Source of the DNA: Clostridiales bacterium UBA6114
GTDB lineage: Bacteria; Bacillota; Clostridia; Oscillospirales; Butyricicoccaceae
Length of the DNA: 39,049 nucleotides
Reading direction: 5' to 3'
Assembly (NCBI GenBank): GCA_002423435.1
Contig: DIWE01000019.1
Location: forward strand, 1-39,049
Shown: positions 1-7,637 of the stretch, piece by piece
Position numbering within the stretch: the first letter of the stretch is position 1
Layout of the letters: every line of letters begins with the position of its first letter
Made by a program: the position numbers and the translations under genes
The notes under the pieces: generated by a model
The model's database searches: none
What the model was told of the DNA's origin: nothing
The model's input: only the letters and a program-made list of their open reading frames with translations

Positions 1-1
1 G

Positions 2-463
2 CCTGGTGAATACGGGGAATGGCTGGAAAAAAACGTAAAAGATGATATAATAGAGGACAAGGGACAGCGGGCAGGCGACAGCGGAAAGTGGGACGACGTA
101 TGGGAAAGCTTTGCGTCAATCACGGGCAGCTTTTTCGGGGGAGTCCGGGACGCGGCGGAATCATCTGTGGAAGGAGTACTTACCGCGGTCAGGCATCCGA
201 TAGAGACCGTAAAAGCGATCATTAATATTACCCCGTACGATGCAGCGGAGGCTTTATATAATATCATTTCCGACGAAGTAATCAACGGCGACGCCGAGTC
301 GCGGGCGCGCTTTTTTGGGCGGACGGTCGGGGAGATTGCGCTGGCGGTACTGACGACAAAAGGCATTGACAAGGCCGCGAAAGGGATAAAGGCGGCCAAG
401 GGTGTCGCAAAGGCGGCGGAGGCTGTTAAGCCGTCCCTTTGCGTTGCACTCTGCGGTTTATAA
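2..463 (+). pseudogene. 3' part of a polymorphic-toxin-like phage protein, truncated by an inserted transposase element
   Basis: The frame is open from the left edge of the window, so the N-terminus lies outside. The visible 153 residues contain a linker with the pattern HPIETVKAI, then DEVINGDAESRARFFGR, then a glycine/alanine/lysine-rich helix. This resembles the pre-toxin linker that sits before the C-terminal toxin domain in Firmicutes polymorphic toxins. No toxin domain follows: about ten codons after the linker the frame ends inside sequence belonging to the transposase element. The gene lies upstream of a scaffold and coat gene. That is where MuF-type minor-head toxins of temperate phages are known to sit, so I infer a MuF-type toxin that has lost its tip. 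It could instead be an LXG-type or other toxin carrier; the missing N-terminus would decide. Confidence 0.55.
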
Positions 464-1282
464 AAAAATATTGTGAGTGACGGATATGCCGAGACAAGCA
501 AGAGAAAAAAGCAAAAGTGGGATATATCATATAATGCTTAGGGGTACCGGTAGGCAAGAGATTTTTCATGACGATGAAGACAGGTTGAAATTCCTTGAGA
601 CTCTTGTCAGGTACAGAGAGAGACACCAAATAAAGGTTTATTGCTGGTGTCTTATGGGAAATCATGTGCATCTGCTGATAGGAGAAGGAAATGAAAGCAT
701 ATCTGCGACTATGAAGCGTATTGGGGTAAGTTTTGCACGGTTCTACAATTGGAAATACAACACAACGGGACACTTGTTTCAGGATAGATTCAAAAGTGAG
801 AATGTGGAAGATGATGAATATCTATTGACGGTAATGCGATATATACACCGGAATCCAGTAAAATCAGGCATCGTCAAAAGACCCGGAGATTGGAAATGGA
901 GCAGTTATAATGGATACTATTACAGCAATAATTATCCGCAAGACCTTTTAGACAGTGAACTGATATTGGGAATATTCTCGGAGGATGAGAATAACGCGAT
1001 AAAAAGATTTATTGAGTACAATGAGTCTGTAAACGAAGACAAATGCCTAGATGATGATAAAGTGACAAGATTAACAGACGAAGAAGCAAGAAAAGAAATC
1101 AAACACAGGCTTCATGGATGCACGATAGAACAAATCAAGAGTTTGCCAAAAGAGGAAAGAGATAAAATGTTTTTATCAGTAAAAGGAATAGAAGGATTAT
1201 CACAACGGCAAGCGGCAAGGATTCTTGGAATTTCACCAAATTTGATATTCAGAGTATGATGCATCAGAACCGTCCCTGCGCT
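431..1282 (+). mobile_element. REP-associated (RAYT / IS200-like) transposon, approximate limits
   Basis: A single transposase gene is flanked by related GC-rich tracts. On the left CCGTCCCT begins at 431, and on the right CCGTCCCT begins at 1270, both in the same orientation, each preceded by AA or AAG. There are no classic terminal inverted repeats, as expected for HUH (Y1) elements. The left end falls exactly where the toxin-like frame stops making sense. The limits are inferred from these tracts and may be off by some tens of bases. Confidence 0.45.
486..1259 (+). CDS. REP-associated tyrosine transposase (Y1/HUH, TnpA_REP family)
   Basis: This is a single-strand DNA transposase of the IS200/RAYT superfamily, which cuts and rejoins DNA through a phospho-tyrosine. 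The N-terminal pattern MPRQAR..S.SGIYHIMLRG is typical of the family. The HUH motif is seen as NHVHLLI (around residue 60), and the tyrosine region as MRYIHRNPVKSG (around residue 120). The C-terminal part carries a helix-turn-helix-like stretch (GLSQRQAARILGIS) used by relatives to read palindromic repeats. I chose ATG 486 because it gives the canonical family start; GTG 477 is in frame but adds three residues with no better ribosome site. The gene looks intact. It has interrupted the toxin-like gene to its left. Confidence 0.88.
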   Translation: MPRQAREKSKSGIYHIMLRGTGRQEIFHDDEDRLKFLETLVRYRERHQIKVYCWCLMGNHVHLLIGEGNESISATMKRIGVSFARFYNWKYNTTGHLFQDRFKSENVEDDEYLLTVMRYIHRNPVKSGIVKRPGDWKWSSYNGYYYSNNYPQDLLDSELILGIFSEDENNAIKRFIEYNESVNEDKCLDDDKVTRLTDEEARKEIKHRLHGCTIEQIKSLPKEERDKMFLSVKGIEGLSQRQAARILGISPNLIFRV

Positions 1283-1331
1283 TCTGCGCTTCAACTATAG
1301 ATTTATAGTACCATTATATAATGGTCAAGAG

Positions 1332-1364
1332 AAAAGCACCTGCTTTAAACAGCGGGTGCCTTTT
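1332..1364 (+). terminator. Intrinsic terminator, left over upstream of the first cassette
   Basis: The stem GCACCTGC / GCGGGTGC (1336-1343 with 1352-1359) is followed by a T-rich stretch. It matches the terminator found after the membrane-protein cassettes further on. Here it has no such gene before it, which suggests that a cassette or immunity gene was lost when the transposase element arrived. A 14-bp palindrome (CCATTATATAATGG, 1311-1324) lies just before it. Apart from these and the promoter at 1449, the gap 1260-1509 holds nothing I recognise. Confidence 0.7.
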
Positions 1365-1448
1365 CATATGCCTTAAATAAATGAATCAATTATCAACAAA
1401 ACAGAGGCGCTTGCTTTGGATTCAAAACCGGGAGGGGTTATCTTTTGA

Positions 1449-1477
1449 TTGAAATAAGATATGGAATTGGGTATAAT
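1449..1477 (+). promoter_or_regulatory. Sigma-A-type promoter of the first membrane-protein cassette
   Basis: TTGAAA (1449-1454), 17 bases, TATAAT (1472-1477) within the context GGGTATAATTGGA. The same context recurs before two cassettes at 11.9-12.6 kb, and a close variant precedes the one at 11.2 kb. Confidence 0.85.
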
Positions 1478-1509
1478 TGGATTAAGATAATGAAAGTTGA
1501 GGTTTTACT

Positions 1510-2091
1510 ATGGGCGTGGGACAAGGGAATATAGGAGGAATAGGATCGGCGATAGCTATTGTGGTTCTTCTTGTCTTTTTAGTTTTCTTTATAATTTTTG
1601 GTGCAATAATATGCATCAAATGGACAATAAAAAGAAGAAAAGCAATGAAAAAGCACAAAGAGGCCCTTGCAGAAGAAAAAGCAAGAATCGGGTATTTGGA
1701 GCGAGGGCGGTTTTTGCACTGTACGGGGTTACCTATTATGCAGGATGTCGCTTGTGATGTTTTATACTTTAGAGATAAAATTATGATCATGAGCAGCGGA
1801 CTTACGTTTAACCTTGAGCTTCATAAAATTTATGATATGCAAGTCAAATCAGACGTAGACATACAAAATTCAAGAATAGACCTACCGATATTTGGAGCCG
1901 GGGGTATATCGTACGGGAGTGGAACAATAAAAAGTAAGACGATTACAAATTACCTTATTATCACATATGATAAAGATGGCGAAACAACATATTTGGCATT
2001 CTATGTAACAAAACAAGAGTATATTGCTAATAAAATGGTAGAACTTTTTAAACAAGGGCCGAATTGGGCTCATAAAACGGTTGATTTATAG
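1510..2091 (+). CDS. Membrane-anchored small protein with conserved beta-rich C-terminal domain (cassette family, copy 1)
   Basis: I do not recognise a named function. Residues about 12-37 form one strong transmembrane helix, followed by a basic, charged linker. From about residue 57 comes the domain shared with four other genes in this window. Its pattern is ARIGYL..G.F.H..GLP, then C.V.Y..DKI.I, KIYDM, QNS, a glycine-rich loop, YLIITY.KDG and a final KTV.L. The alternating hydrophobic pattern suggests a beta-rich, possibly PH-like fold (inference). The gene has its own promoter and terminator and sits just upstream of a tape-measure gene, as do its relatives. This fits a 'moron' expressed in the lysogen. 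Candidate roles are toxin immunity or superinfection exclusion, neither proven. Confidence 0.75.
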   Translation: MGVGQGNIGGIGSAIAIVVLLVFLVFFIIFGAIICIKWTIKRRKAMKKHKEALAEEKARIGYLERGRFLHCTGLPIMQDVACDVLYFRDKIMIMSSGLTFNLELHKIYDMQVKSDVDIQNSRIDLPIFGAGGISYGSGTIKSKTITNYLIITYDKDGETTYLAFYVTKQEYIANKMVELFKQGPNWAHKTVDL

Positions 2092-2111
2092 CCTACAAAT
2101 AGATGGATTAA

Positions 2112-2141
2112 GCACCTGCTTTTAGCGGCGGGTGCTTTTTG
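2112..2141 (+). terminator. Intrinsic terminator of cassette copy 1
   Basis: GCACCTGC (2112-2119) pairs with GCGGGTGC (2128-2135, one G-T pair) and is followed by five T. It closes the cassette and separates it from the tape-measure gene 47 bases downstream. Confidence 0.85.
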
Positions 2142-2187
2142 TATGCTTAAATTCAATAATAAATCAATACAGGGAAGGAGAAAGAAC

Positions 2188-4157
2188 ATGGCGACCTTAC
2201 AAGGTTCATTTGAAAAGCAGCAAAACGGGCAGTTGGCCCGGAGCACACAGAACACCGCGATGGTCGTATATCAGGGCGCGCAAAACGCGTTGATGCCAAG
2301 CGGCGGCGGTCAACTGGCCAGAAGTACGCAAAACACTGCAATTGTACCAGACAACAATAGTCAATTATCCCGGGTTACGCAAGATTCATCTGCCGGTGAC
2401 AACACGGCTAAATCAATTCAAGAAATGGATGACGCACAAAAAAAATCCAATAAAAGCGTTTGGAGCGGGGTATCCAACGCAATTAAATTGGCAAGCAGTT
2501 TTATTTCAGTGAGCAAAGCCATTGCAGGAACATGCGAGACAGCGGCTCAGTTCTACGACACCATGGTTCGGACAAACGCACAGCTTGGCCGGATCGGCGA
2601 CGGAATGCAGTCGGCGGAAGCGCTTCAAAGCAAAGTTGCCCAGGCGGCGCAACACACGGGGACTTCCTATTCCGACATGGCAGCGTCGGTAATCGGCCTC
2701 CGGACGGCGGCCGGTGGCGTGTTCAACAACAACGACGAGGCCATCCGGTTTTCCCAGCTTATGCGGCAAGCATTTACGATCGCGGGTGCGAGCGCAGAGC
2801 AGGCGAACGGGTCAATGGACTCTCTGACGCAGGCATTGGCCGACGGCACCATACAGGGGGACGAATTTGGATCCATTCTGCAAAGCGCGCCGGTGGCCGC
2901 GCAGGCTTTGGCGGACCATTTACAGACGAATGTCGCCGCGCTACAAACGATGGCGACCCAGGAGGGGATCAGCGCCGACGTTTTCAGGGACGCGATGTTC
3001 GGCGCGGCGGATGCCATCGAAGCAAGATACAATACCATGCCGATGACCTTCGGGCAAATCTGGAACAACATACAAACCGGCGCGATGGACGCGCTCGGAC
3101 CGGTTCTCGGCAGATTCAATGAGATCGCAAGCAGCAAAAATTTCGACGCTTTTGTAAACAGCCTTTTAAGCGGGATCGAAAACATCGCATGGGTTCTATC
3201 GGGACTGATTACAATTATTTTGTTTGTCGCTTCGCTCTTTACTACACAATGGACAGTATTTGAGCCGATCATTTGGGGGATCGCGGCTGCAATTGCCGCA
3301 TATGCCGCGATTTTACTGGTCCTTAATGCACGACAGGCGATTTCAAACGGGTTGGCGGCAGTCGCAGCTTTCCGGGCAAATGTTCAAGCGGCAAAAAATG
3401 CACTGTTAACGGGCACGACTTTTGCGCAGATCGTAGCGCAAAAAGGATTAAACGTAGCATTGCTTGCAAGCCCTATAACATGGTTCATGATAATTATAAT
3501 AGGGCTAGTGGCTGCAATCGCTGTACTGGCAAAACGATTTGAGGGATTACGAAATATATTAAACAAGATCGGGGGCTTTTTCGGGTTCGGGAAGTCGGAT
3601 CAGGTTCAACAAAGTACGGAAAATTATGATTACCTTTCAGGGCAGAGGCAAACAAGACTATTTACCCGGGCAGCGTTGGACAAGGAGTGCCGGGAATACC
3701 GGACGTATCATCCGACCTTATGGATAAGTTTAATACCGGCAGTTCATTAGGAAGCGACGGGTTTGATATGAGTTCCTTTGGCACCTCATATCAGGATGCC
3801 TCGGCCCAAATGCAACTGCCTTCCAACGCGACTTCCGATTTTGAGAACACATACAGCTACAGCGGCATGGGCGGGGGAAGCGCGATCTCGGACAGCCTCG
3901 AAAGCATTCAAAATTATGCAAAAGCCATAGCGGACAGCGCATCGAGCATCGGCGCCGGCGTCAATATTTCAAACGAGAGCCTGGCGGCCATGCGGGCATC
4001 CATGGAGGCGAAGAGTTCACAAAAGCCCATTACGCTGACGCCGAACATTACGATCAACACCGGGGACATCCGCAACGGGCTCGACATCAGGCAAATCGCT
4101 TATGAAATCGCGCGGATTCTGGACGTCGAAATCGCCGCGTCGAGCGCCGCATACTAA
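2188..4157 (+). pseudogene. Tape-measure protein gene broken by a frameshift (paralogue of the gene at 13297)
   Basis: The start ATG 2188 follows GGGAAGGAG. The N-terminal 500 residues match the tape-measure domain family and the intact paralogue at 13297: QFYDTMVR.NAQ, then SMDSLTQALADGT..GDEF, QSAPVAAQALA and MTFGQIW. Two hydrophobic segments follow. The frame ends at 3750, while the rest of the protein, ending LTPNITINTGDIRN....VEIAASSAAY, lies in the -1 frame up to 4157. The two frames overlap only between 3630 and 3747, and no canonical slippery heptamer is present there. If repaired the product would be about 656 residues, almost exactly the 657 of the intact paralogue. I call it a recent frameshift mutation or assembly error rather than programmed frameshifting. 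The position, upstream of head genes, is odd for a tape measure. Confidence 0.8.
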
Positions 4158-4173
4158 AGCATATTATGCGTTT

Positions 4174-4197
4174 AACCGCCAAGAGGGCGGTTTTTTT
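4174..4197 (+). terminator. Intrinsic terminator after the broken tape-measure gene
   Basis: AACCGCC (4174-4180) pairs with GGCGGTT (4186-4192) and continues into seven T. The rest of the gap to 4320 shows only the GGAGG ribosome site of the scaffold gene. Confidence 0.85.
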
Positions 4198-4320
4198 ATG
4201 CCCCGGGTATGGCGTAAAACGGCCTGAATATTTCGCTGGTCCCGCAGCGACAAAAACGGGAGCGCCCGGCGCGGAGCGAGGCCGCGACAACAAAACGAAG
4301 GCGCAGATACGGAGGAGATT

Positions 4321-4893
4321 ATGACAAAAGAACAGCTAACGGCATTGGGGCTCAGCGAGGAGCAGGCGGAAAAGACTCTCAGCTTATACACGGAGGAAAT
4401 GAAGGGTTTTGTTCCGCGCTCGCGGCTTCAGGAGGAAACCGGGAAAATCGCGGCGCTTACGGGGCAGCTCTCGGAACGCGACCGCGACATCGACGCGCTG
4501 AAAAAGAGCGCGGAGGAAAACGGAGAGCTTACAAAACAGCTTTCCGAGCTACAGGAGAAGTACAAAGCAGACACCGACGCGCTAAACAGTCAGATCGAGC
4601 AGACAAAGCTTCAGGCGGCGCTCGACTCGGCTATTCTGGCCGAGAAGGGGAGAAACCCGAAAGCGATCAAGTCGCTTCTTGACTTAAGCGGGCTGAGGCT
4701 TTCAGACGACGGGGCGCTCGAGGGACTCGACCTTGCCTCCCTCAAGGCGTCCGACCCTTATTTATTTGAGATCCAAACGTCAAACATCGAAGGGACGGGA
4801 GGCGCGGGGGCGGGAAAGCCGGACGGCGCGGGCGAAGACCCATCCAAAATGACCATGGCCCAGTACCGGGCATGGCGCGACAAACAAAAATAA
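4321..4893 (+). CDS. Phage scaffold protein (GP20 family)
   Basis: This is an internal scaffold for prohead assembly, expected to bind coat protein and leave before DNA packaging. The start MTKEQL..LGLSEEQAEK...L is typical of Phage_GP20 proteins. Residues about 35-100 are a charged coiled coil (EETGKIAALTGQLSERDRDI and onward). A region around A..SAILAEKGRNPKAIKSLLD and a glycine-rich, charged C-terminus (MTMAQYRAWRDKQK) follow. Length 190 residues is usual. The site GGAGGAG stands ahead of ATG. It is directly followed by the coat gene, the standard order. Confidence 0.88.
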   Translation: MTKEQLTALGLSEEQAEKTLSLYTEEMKGFVPRSRLQEETGKIAALTGQLSERDRDIDALKKSAEENGELTKQLSELQEKYKADTDALNSQIEQTKLQAALDSAILAEKGRNPKAIKSLLDLSGLRLSDDGALEGLDLASLKASDPYLFEIQTSNIEGTGGAGAGKPDGAGEDPSKMTMAQYRAWRDKQK

Positions 4894-4917
4894 CGTTTAT
4901 AAAGGAGAGAAAACAAA

Positions 4918-6015
4918 ATGGCGAACACATTATTGACTCCGGACATCATCGCACGCGAGGCGCTCGTTGTGCTGGAGAACAATCTTGTCATGGCAAACCT
5001 TGTGCACCGCGATTACTCGGCGGAATTCGCGCAGGTGGGCGACACGGTGATGGTGCGCAAACCGCCCGCGTTTGTGGCGCACAATTTTACCGACGCGATC
5101 ATCACGCAGGACGCCACCGAGGGAAGCGTCGCGGTCAGGCTCGACCGTCACCGCGACGTATCCTTTACGGTCACGTCAAAGGAGCTCACGCTCGACATTT
5201 CCGACTTTTCCGAACAGCTGATACAGCCGGCGATGCGGGCGGTAGCCCAAGCGATCGACCAGGATTTATTAAACGAGGTCGCAAACGTTTCGGCGTCGGT
5301 CACCGCCACCGCATCCCCGACGAACCTTGCGGATATCGCTTCCTTAAGCAAAACACTGGATCTCGCCAAGGTGCCGCTTGACACGCGCCGCCTGGTACTC
5401 CATCCGACGCACAAGTACCGCTACGCGCTGACCGACAACCTATCGAAGGTCGCCTACGCGGGGAACGGGCAGACGCTCAGAAACGCGGAGCTCGGGCGGG
5501 TCTACACGCTCGACACGTACATGGACCAAAACGCGCCCGACACGCTGGCCACGACGGCGGGCTCGGCCACGAGCTATCGGGTCACCGGAAGCAAAGACGG
5601 GAAAACCATCGGGCTTTCCTCGCTTAGCGGGGCCTCGGCAACGGTCAAGGCCGGCGACGGCTTTATCCTCGAGGGGCGTTTATACCGCTTCACGGAGGAC
5701 GGCACGGGAAATTCCAGCGCTATCGCAGAGATCGCGATCGACATGCCGCTGCTTTCCGATTACACGGCGGCCGAGGTTTATGCCGTCCGTCAGACGCACA
5801 GCCTCGCGTTTCACAAAAACGCGCTGGCGCTTGTCACGCGGCCGCTTTCGCTGCCGCTCGGCGCCGCGAAGGCCGCGATCATCAACGACCGGGGCATGGG
5901 TGTGCGCGTTGTGTACCAGTACAACAGCAACAACAAAAAGGACACGATTTCGCTTGACATCCTATACGGGATCAAGACGCTGGACGCGAGCATGGCGGTA
6001 AAACTCATAGGATAG
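4918..6015 (+). CDS. Major capsid protein, P22 coat type
   Basis: This forms the icosahedral shell. The N-terminus ANTLLTPDIIAREALVVLEN and the pattern GDTVMVRKPPAF, then DRHRDVSFTVTSKELTLDI, are those of P22-type coat proteins (HK97 fold). The middle part (residues about 215-265) is an inserted small beta domain (KTIGLSSLSG...FILEGRLYRF) like the I-domain region. The C-terminus ends with the usual strand-rich MGVRVVYQYNSNNKKDTISLDILYGIKTL. Length 365 is a little short for P22 coat but normal for Firmicutes relatives. AAAGGAGAG precedes ATG 4918, 24 bases after the scaffold stop. Two strong hairpins follow the stop. Confidence 0.88.
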   Translation: MANTLLTPDIIAREALVVLENNLVMANLVHRDYSAEFAQVGDTVMVRKPPAFVAHNFTDAIITQDATEGSVAVRLDRHRDVSFTVTSKELTLDISDFSEQLIQPAMRAVAQAIDQDLLNEVANVSASVTATASPTNLADIASLSKTLDLAKVPLDTRRLVLHPTHKYRYALTDNLSKVAYAGNGQTLRNAELGRVYTLDTYMDQNAPDTLATTAGSATSYRVTGSKDGKTIGLSSLSGASATVKAGDGFILEGRLYRFTEDGTGNSSAIAEIAIDMPLLSDYTAAEVYAVRQTHSLAFHKNALALVTRPLSLPLGAAKAAIINDRGMGVRVVYQYNSNNKKDTISLDILYGIKTLDASMAVKLIG

Positions 6016-6018
6016 ATT

Positions 6019-6113
6019 CTAGGGGGTATCCGATACCCCCTAGATATTCGGCCCGAAATCTTTGATTTCGGGCCGAAATACCCCCGGTTTCGCGCCCGAT
6101 TGGCGCGGGTTAG
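6019..6113. repeat. Palindromic repeat cluster downstream of the coat gene
   Basis: Two perfect hairpins stand back to back. The first has an 11-bp stem CTAGGGGGTAT / ATACCCCCTAG (6019-6043), and the second a 14-bp stem TTCGGCCCGAAATC / GATTTCGGGCCGAA (6047-6077). Then at 6081-6113 comes a 33-base unit beginning CCCCCGGTTTCGCG that recurs identically at 9444-9476 after the tube gene. There is no T run, so these are not ordinary terminators. They may protect the 3' end of the coat message (inference). The remaining bases to 6207 contain the ribosome site AAAGGCGGTGAT and nothing else I recognise. Confidence 0.75.
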
Positions 6114-6207
6114 GGTGTATTTCGGGGAAGTGAATTCCCCGGAATACGGTTAATTTTACGTTTTAAGTGCGGCAGTATGCCGTTGTCTTATCAAAGGCGG
6201 TGATGAT

Positions 6208-6570
6208 TTGAGCATACCAAAATTGAAGGTTTTACTGGGAATCCAGGATGACGAAAGCAAGGAATATCAGGCGGAGTTTGCATATGAACAGGCGGAGGAG
6301 ATGGTAAAAAACTACTGCCGGATCGACAGAGTGCCGACGGGGCTTTCCAATGTCGTACTCAGCATGGCAATCGACCTATACCGTGCCGGGAATTTCGGCA
6401 GCGAGGCCCCGGCGACCGGGGCAGTACAGTCGATCAGCGAAGGGGACATAGAGGTAGCTTTCCGGCCGGCTGTCAGTACGGCGGAAAACCGATACATGGA
6501 AAACCCGGGCATGGCGTTTTTAAAAAATTACGTGGCGCAGCTTGACCGTTACCGAAAGGCGGGGTGGTAG
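6208..6570 (+). CDS. Head-tail connector (gp6-like)
   Basis: A 120-residue, mostly helical protein with the pattern LKVLLGI.DDE.......AYEQAEEMVKNYCR, followed by a helix VVLSMAIDLYRAG and an EGD.EV.F strand. It ends in a helix with KNYVAQLDRYRK. This is the layout of the small connector that docks under the portal ring (phage_gp6/connect_1 type). The start is TTG 6208, with AAAGGCGGTGAT at good spacing. The next gene begins one base after its stop. Confidence 0.75.
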   Translation: MSIPKLKVLLGIQDDESKEYQAEFAYEQAEEMVKNYCRIDRVPTGLSNVVLSMAIDLYRAGNFGSEAPATGAVQSISEGDIEVAFRPAVSTAENRYMENPGMAFLKNYVAQLDRYRKAGW

Positions 6571-6571
6571 C

Positions 6572-6943
6572 ATGACGGACCTGACCGCCGCCTTTCGGGC
6601 GGCAAAGGAGGCTATAAACGGCCTTTTTGACGGCGAATGCGTCATAACGGGCTACACGGGGATCAAGAATCCGGCCACAAAGGAGACGGAGCTTCGACCG
6701 GAGACGGTTTATTCGGGCAGGTGCAGGCTATCAAAGCCGGCAAAACGCGCCGACCAGACCGAAAGCGCAAGCGAGATCGACTTTGACGCGCTTATTTTTT
6801 TGCCGGCCGAGGCTCCGGTAAAGGCGGGATGCAAAATCACGGTGACGCAAAACGGGGCGACAACCGCCTTCGAGCAGGCGGGAGAGCCCTCCGCCTACGC
6901 CACCCACAAGGAAGTAAGGGTCAGGAGGGCAACAAAGGCATAA
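6572..6943 (+). CDS. Probable head-closure (stopper) protein
   Basis: A 123-residue protein placed between connector and tail terminator, the slot of stopper/neck proteins such as XkdH. The body is beta-rich: GECVITGYTGIKNPATKETELR, then VYSGRCRLSKP, DFDALIFLPAEAPVKAGCKITVT, ending in strands with AYATHKEVRVRRA. This agrees with the small beta-barrel of stoppers. I rely on position and fold pattern rather than clear sequence identity. ATG 6572 follows GGCGGGGTGG and is two bases after the connector stop, suggesting coupled translation. Confidence 0.6.
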   Translation: MTDLTAAFRAAKEAINGLFDGECVITGYTGIKNPATKETELRPETVYSGRCRLSKPAKRADQTESASEIDFDALIFLPAEAPVKAGCKITVTQNGATTAFEQAGEPSAYATHKEVRVRRATKA

Positions 6944-7015
6944 AAAAAGAAAACGCGGGCTTAACTCCCCGACTTGAGGGCAAGGGGACGGCCCGGAAAA
7001 GGAACGGTCGTAATT

Positions 7016-7441
7016 ATGACGATTTTACAGATCAGAAATGGAATTTCCGCAAAGCTCGACGGGCTTTACCCGGACATCCCGGTGTACGGCGAGGAGGTCG
7101 CGCAGGGGATGGAGCGTCCCGCGTTTTTCATCATTGCGAAAAGCTCGTCGGGAACAAAGGAGTTAAACCGCAGGCAGAGAGCCGGGGCGGAGTTCGAAAT
7201 TCAGTACTTTCCGTCGGAGAGCGCAAGTCAGAACAGCGAGCTTTATACAGTCGGGGACGCGCTCTACGAGCTTTTCCGGTATGTGGACACGGAGGACGGA
7301 GTACTGCGGGTGAAGGGCGCGCGGTACGAGGTCAAGGAAGGCATTTTATATTTTTACTTATCATTTGTCTGGTTCTCGCTGATCGGCGCGGACGACGTTC
7401 CGCAGGTTACTGATATTAATATGGAGGTGTCAAATGGCTAA
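7016..7441 (+). CDS. Tail terminator protein (DUF6838-like), module A
   Basis: A 141-residue protein that should cap the tail tube and joins head to tail. Its start TILQIRNGISAKLDGLYPDIPVYGEEV parallels the paralogue at 22113 (TSDILAEISRLLAEKYPGWPVYANS). Both then have a short beta core (RPAFFI..K, FEIQYFP) and a helix-strand end. I chose ATG 7016, since it matches the paralogue's start; the upstream TTG 6974 would add an arginine-rich tail absent there. The end overlaps the next start by eight bases. Confidence 0.75.
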   Translation: MTILQIRNGISAKLDGLYPDIPVYGEEVAQGMERPAFFIIAKSSSGTKELNRRQRAGAEFEIQYFPSESASQNSELYTVGDALYELFRYVDTEDGVLRVKGARYEVKEGILYFYLSFVWFSLIGADDVPQVTDINMEVSNG

Positions 7442-7637
7442 AAAAAGCACAGGCGGCGCGGCCGTCCCGGAAACGGGAGGCGCGCCGAAATTCTCTCTCG
7501 CGCAGATCCAGAAGTCAAAGCGGTTTTCGCCGATGGAAAAGAGCATCTTAGGCGTGGTGCTCGATTCCGGCGGGGAATACACGATTGACGCGGCAAAAGC
7601 CGCGATTCAAAATTTTATGAAAAAGGAAGTGGTCTAA
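7434..7637 (+). CDS. YkzM/YqzN-like small protein before the sheath gene
   Basis: A 67-residue protein: a lysine/glycine/alanine-rich start, then FSLAQIQKSKRFSPMEKSIL and a C-terminal helix AKAAIQNFMKKEV. In PBSX and skin-type elements a small gene of this size and pattern (ykzM/yqzN) lies directly before the sheath gene. Its role is unknown. It overlaps the tail terminator gene by eight bases, and its stop touches the sheath start. Module B has no equivalent. Confidence 0.65.
   Translation: MAKKSTGGAAVPETGGAPKFSLAQIQKSKRFSPMEKSILGVVLDSGGEYTIDAAKAAIQNFMKKEVV

Noticed and set aside
2506..3272. Long minus-strand open frames opposite the tape-measure, sheath and fibre genes
   Set aside because: They mirror GC-rich coding DNA, lack ribosome sites and show no family pattern.
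3630..3750. Programmed frameshifting as the reason for the split tape-measure gene at 2188
   Set aside because: No X-XXY-YYZ heptamer in the needed phase exists within the overlap of the two frames, and the intact paralogue reads through in one frame.
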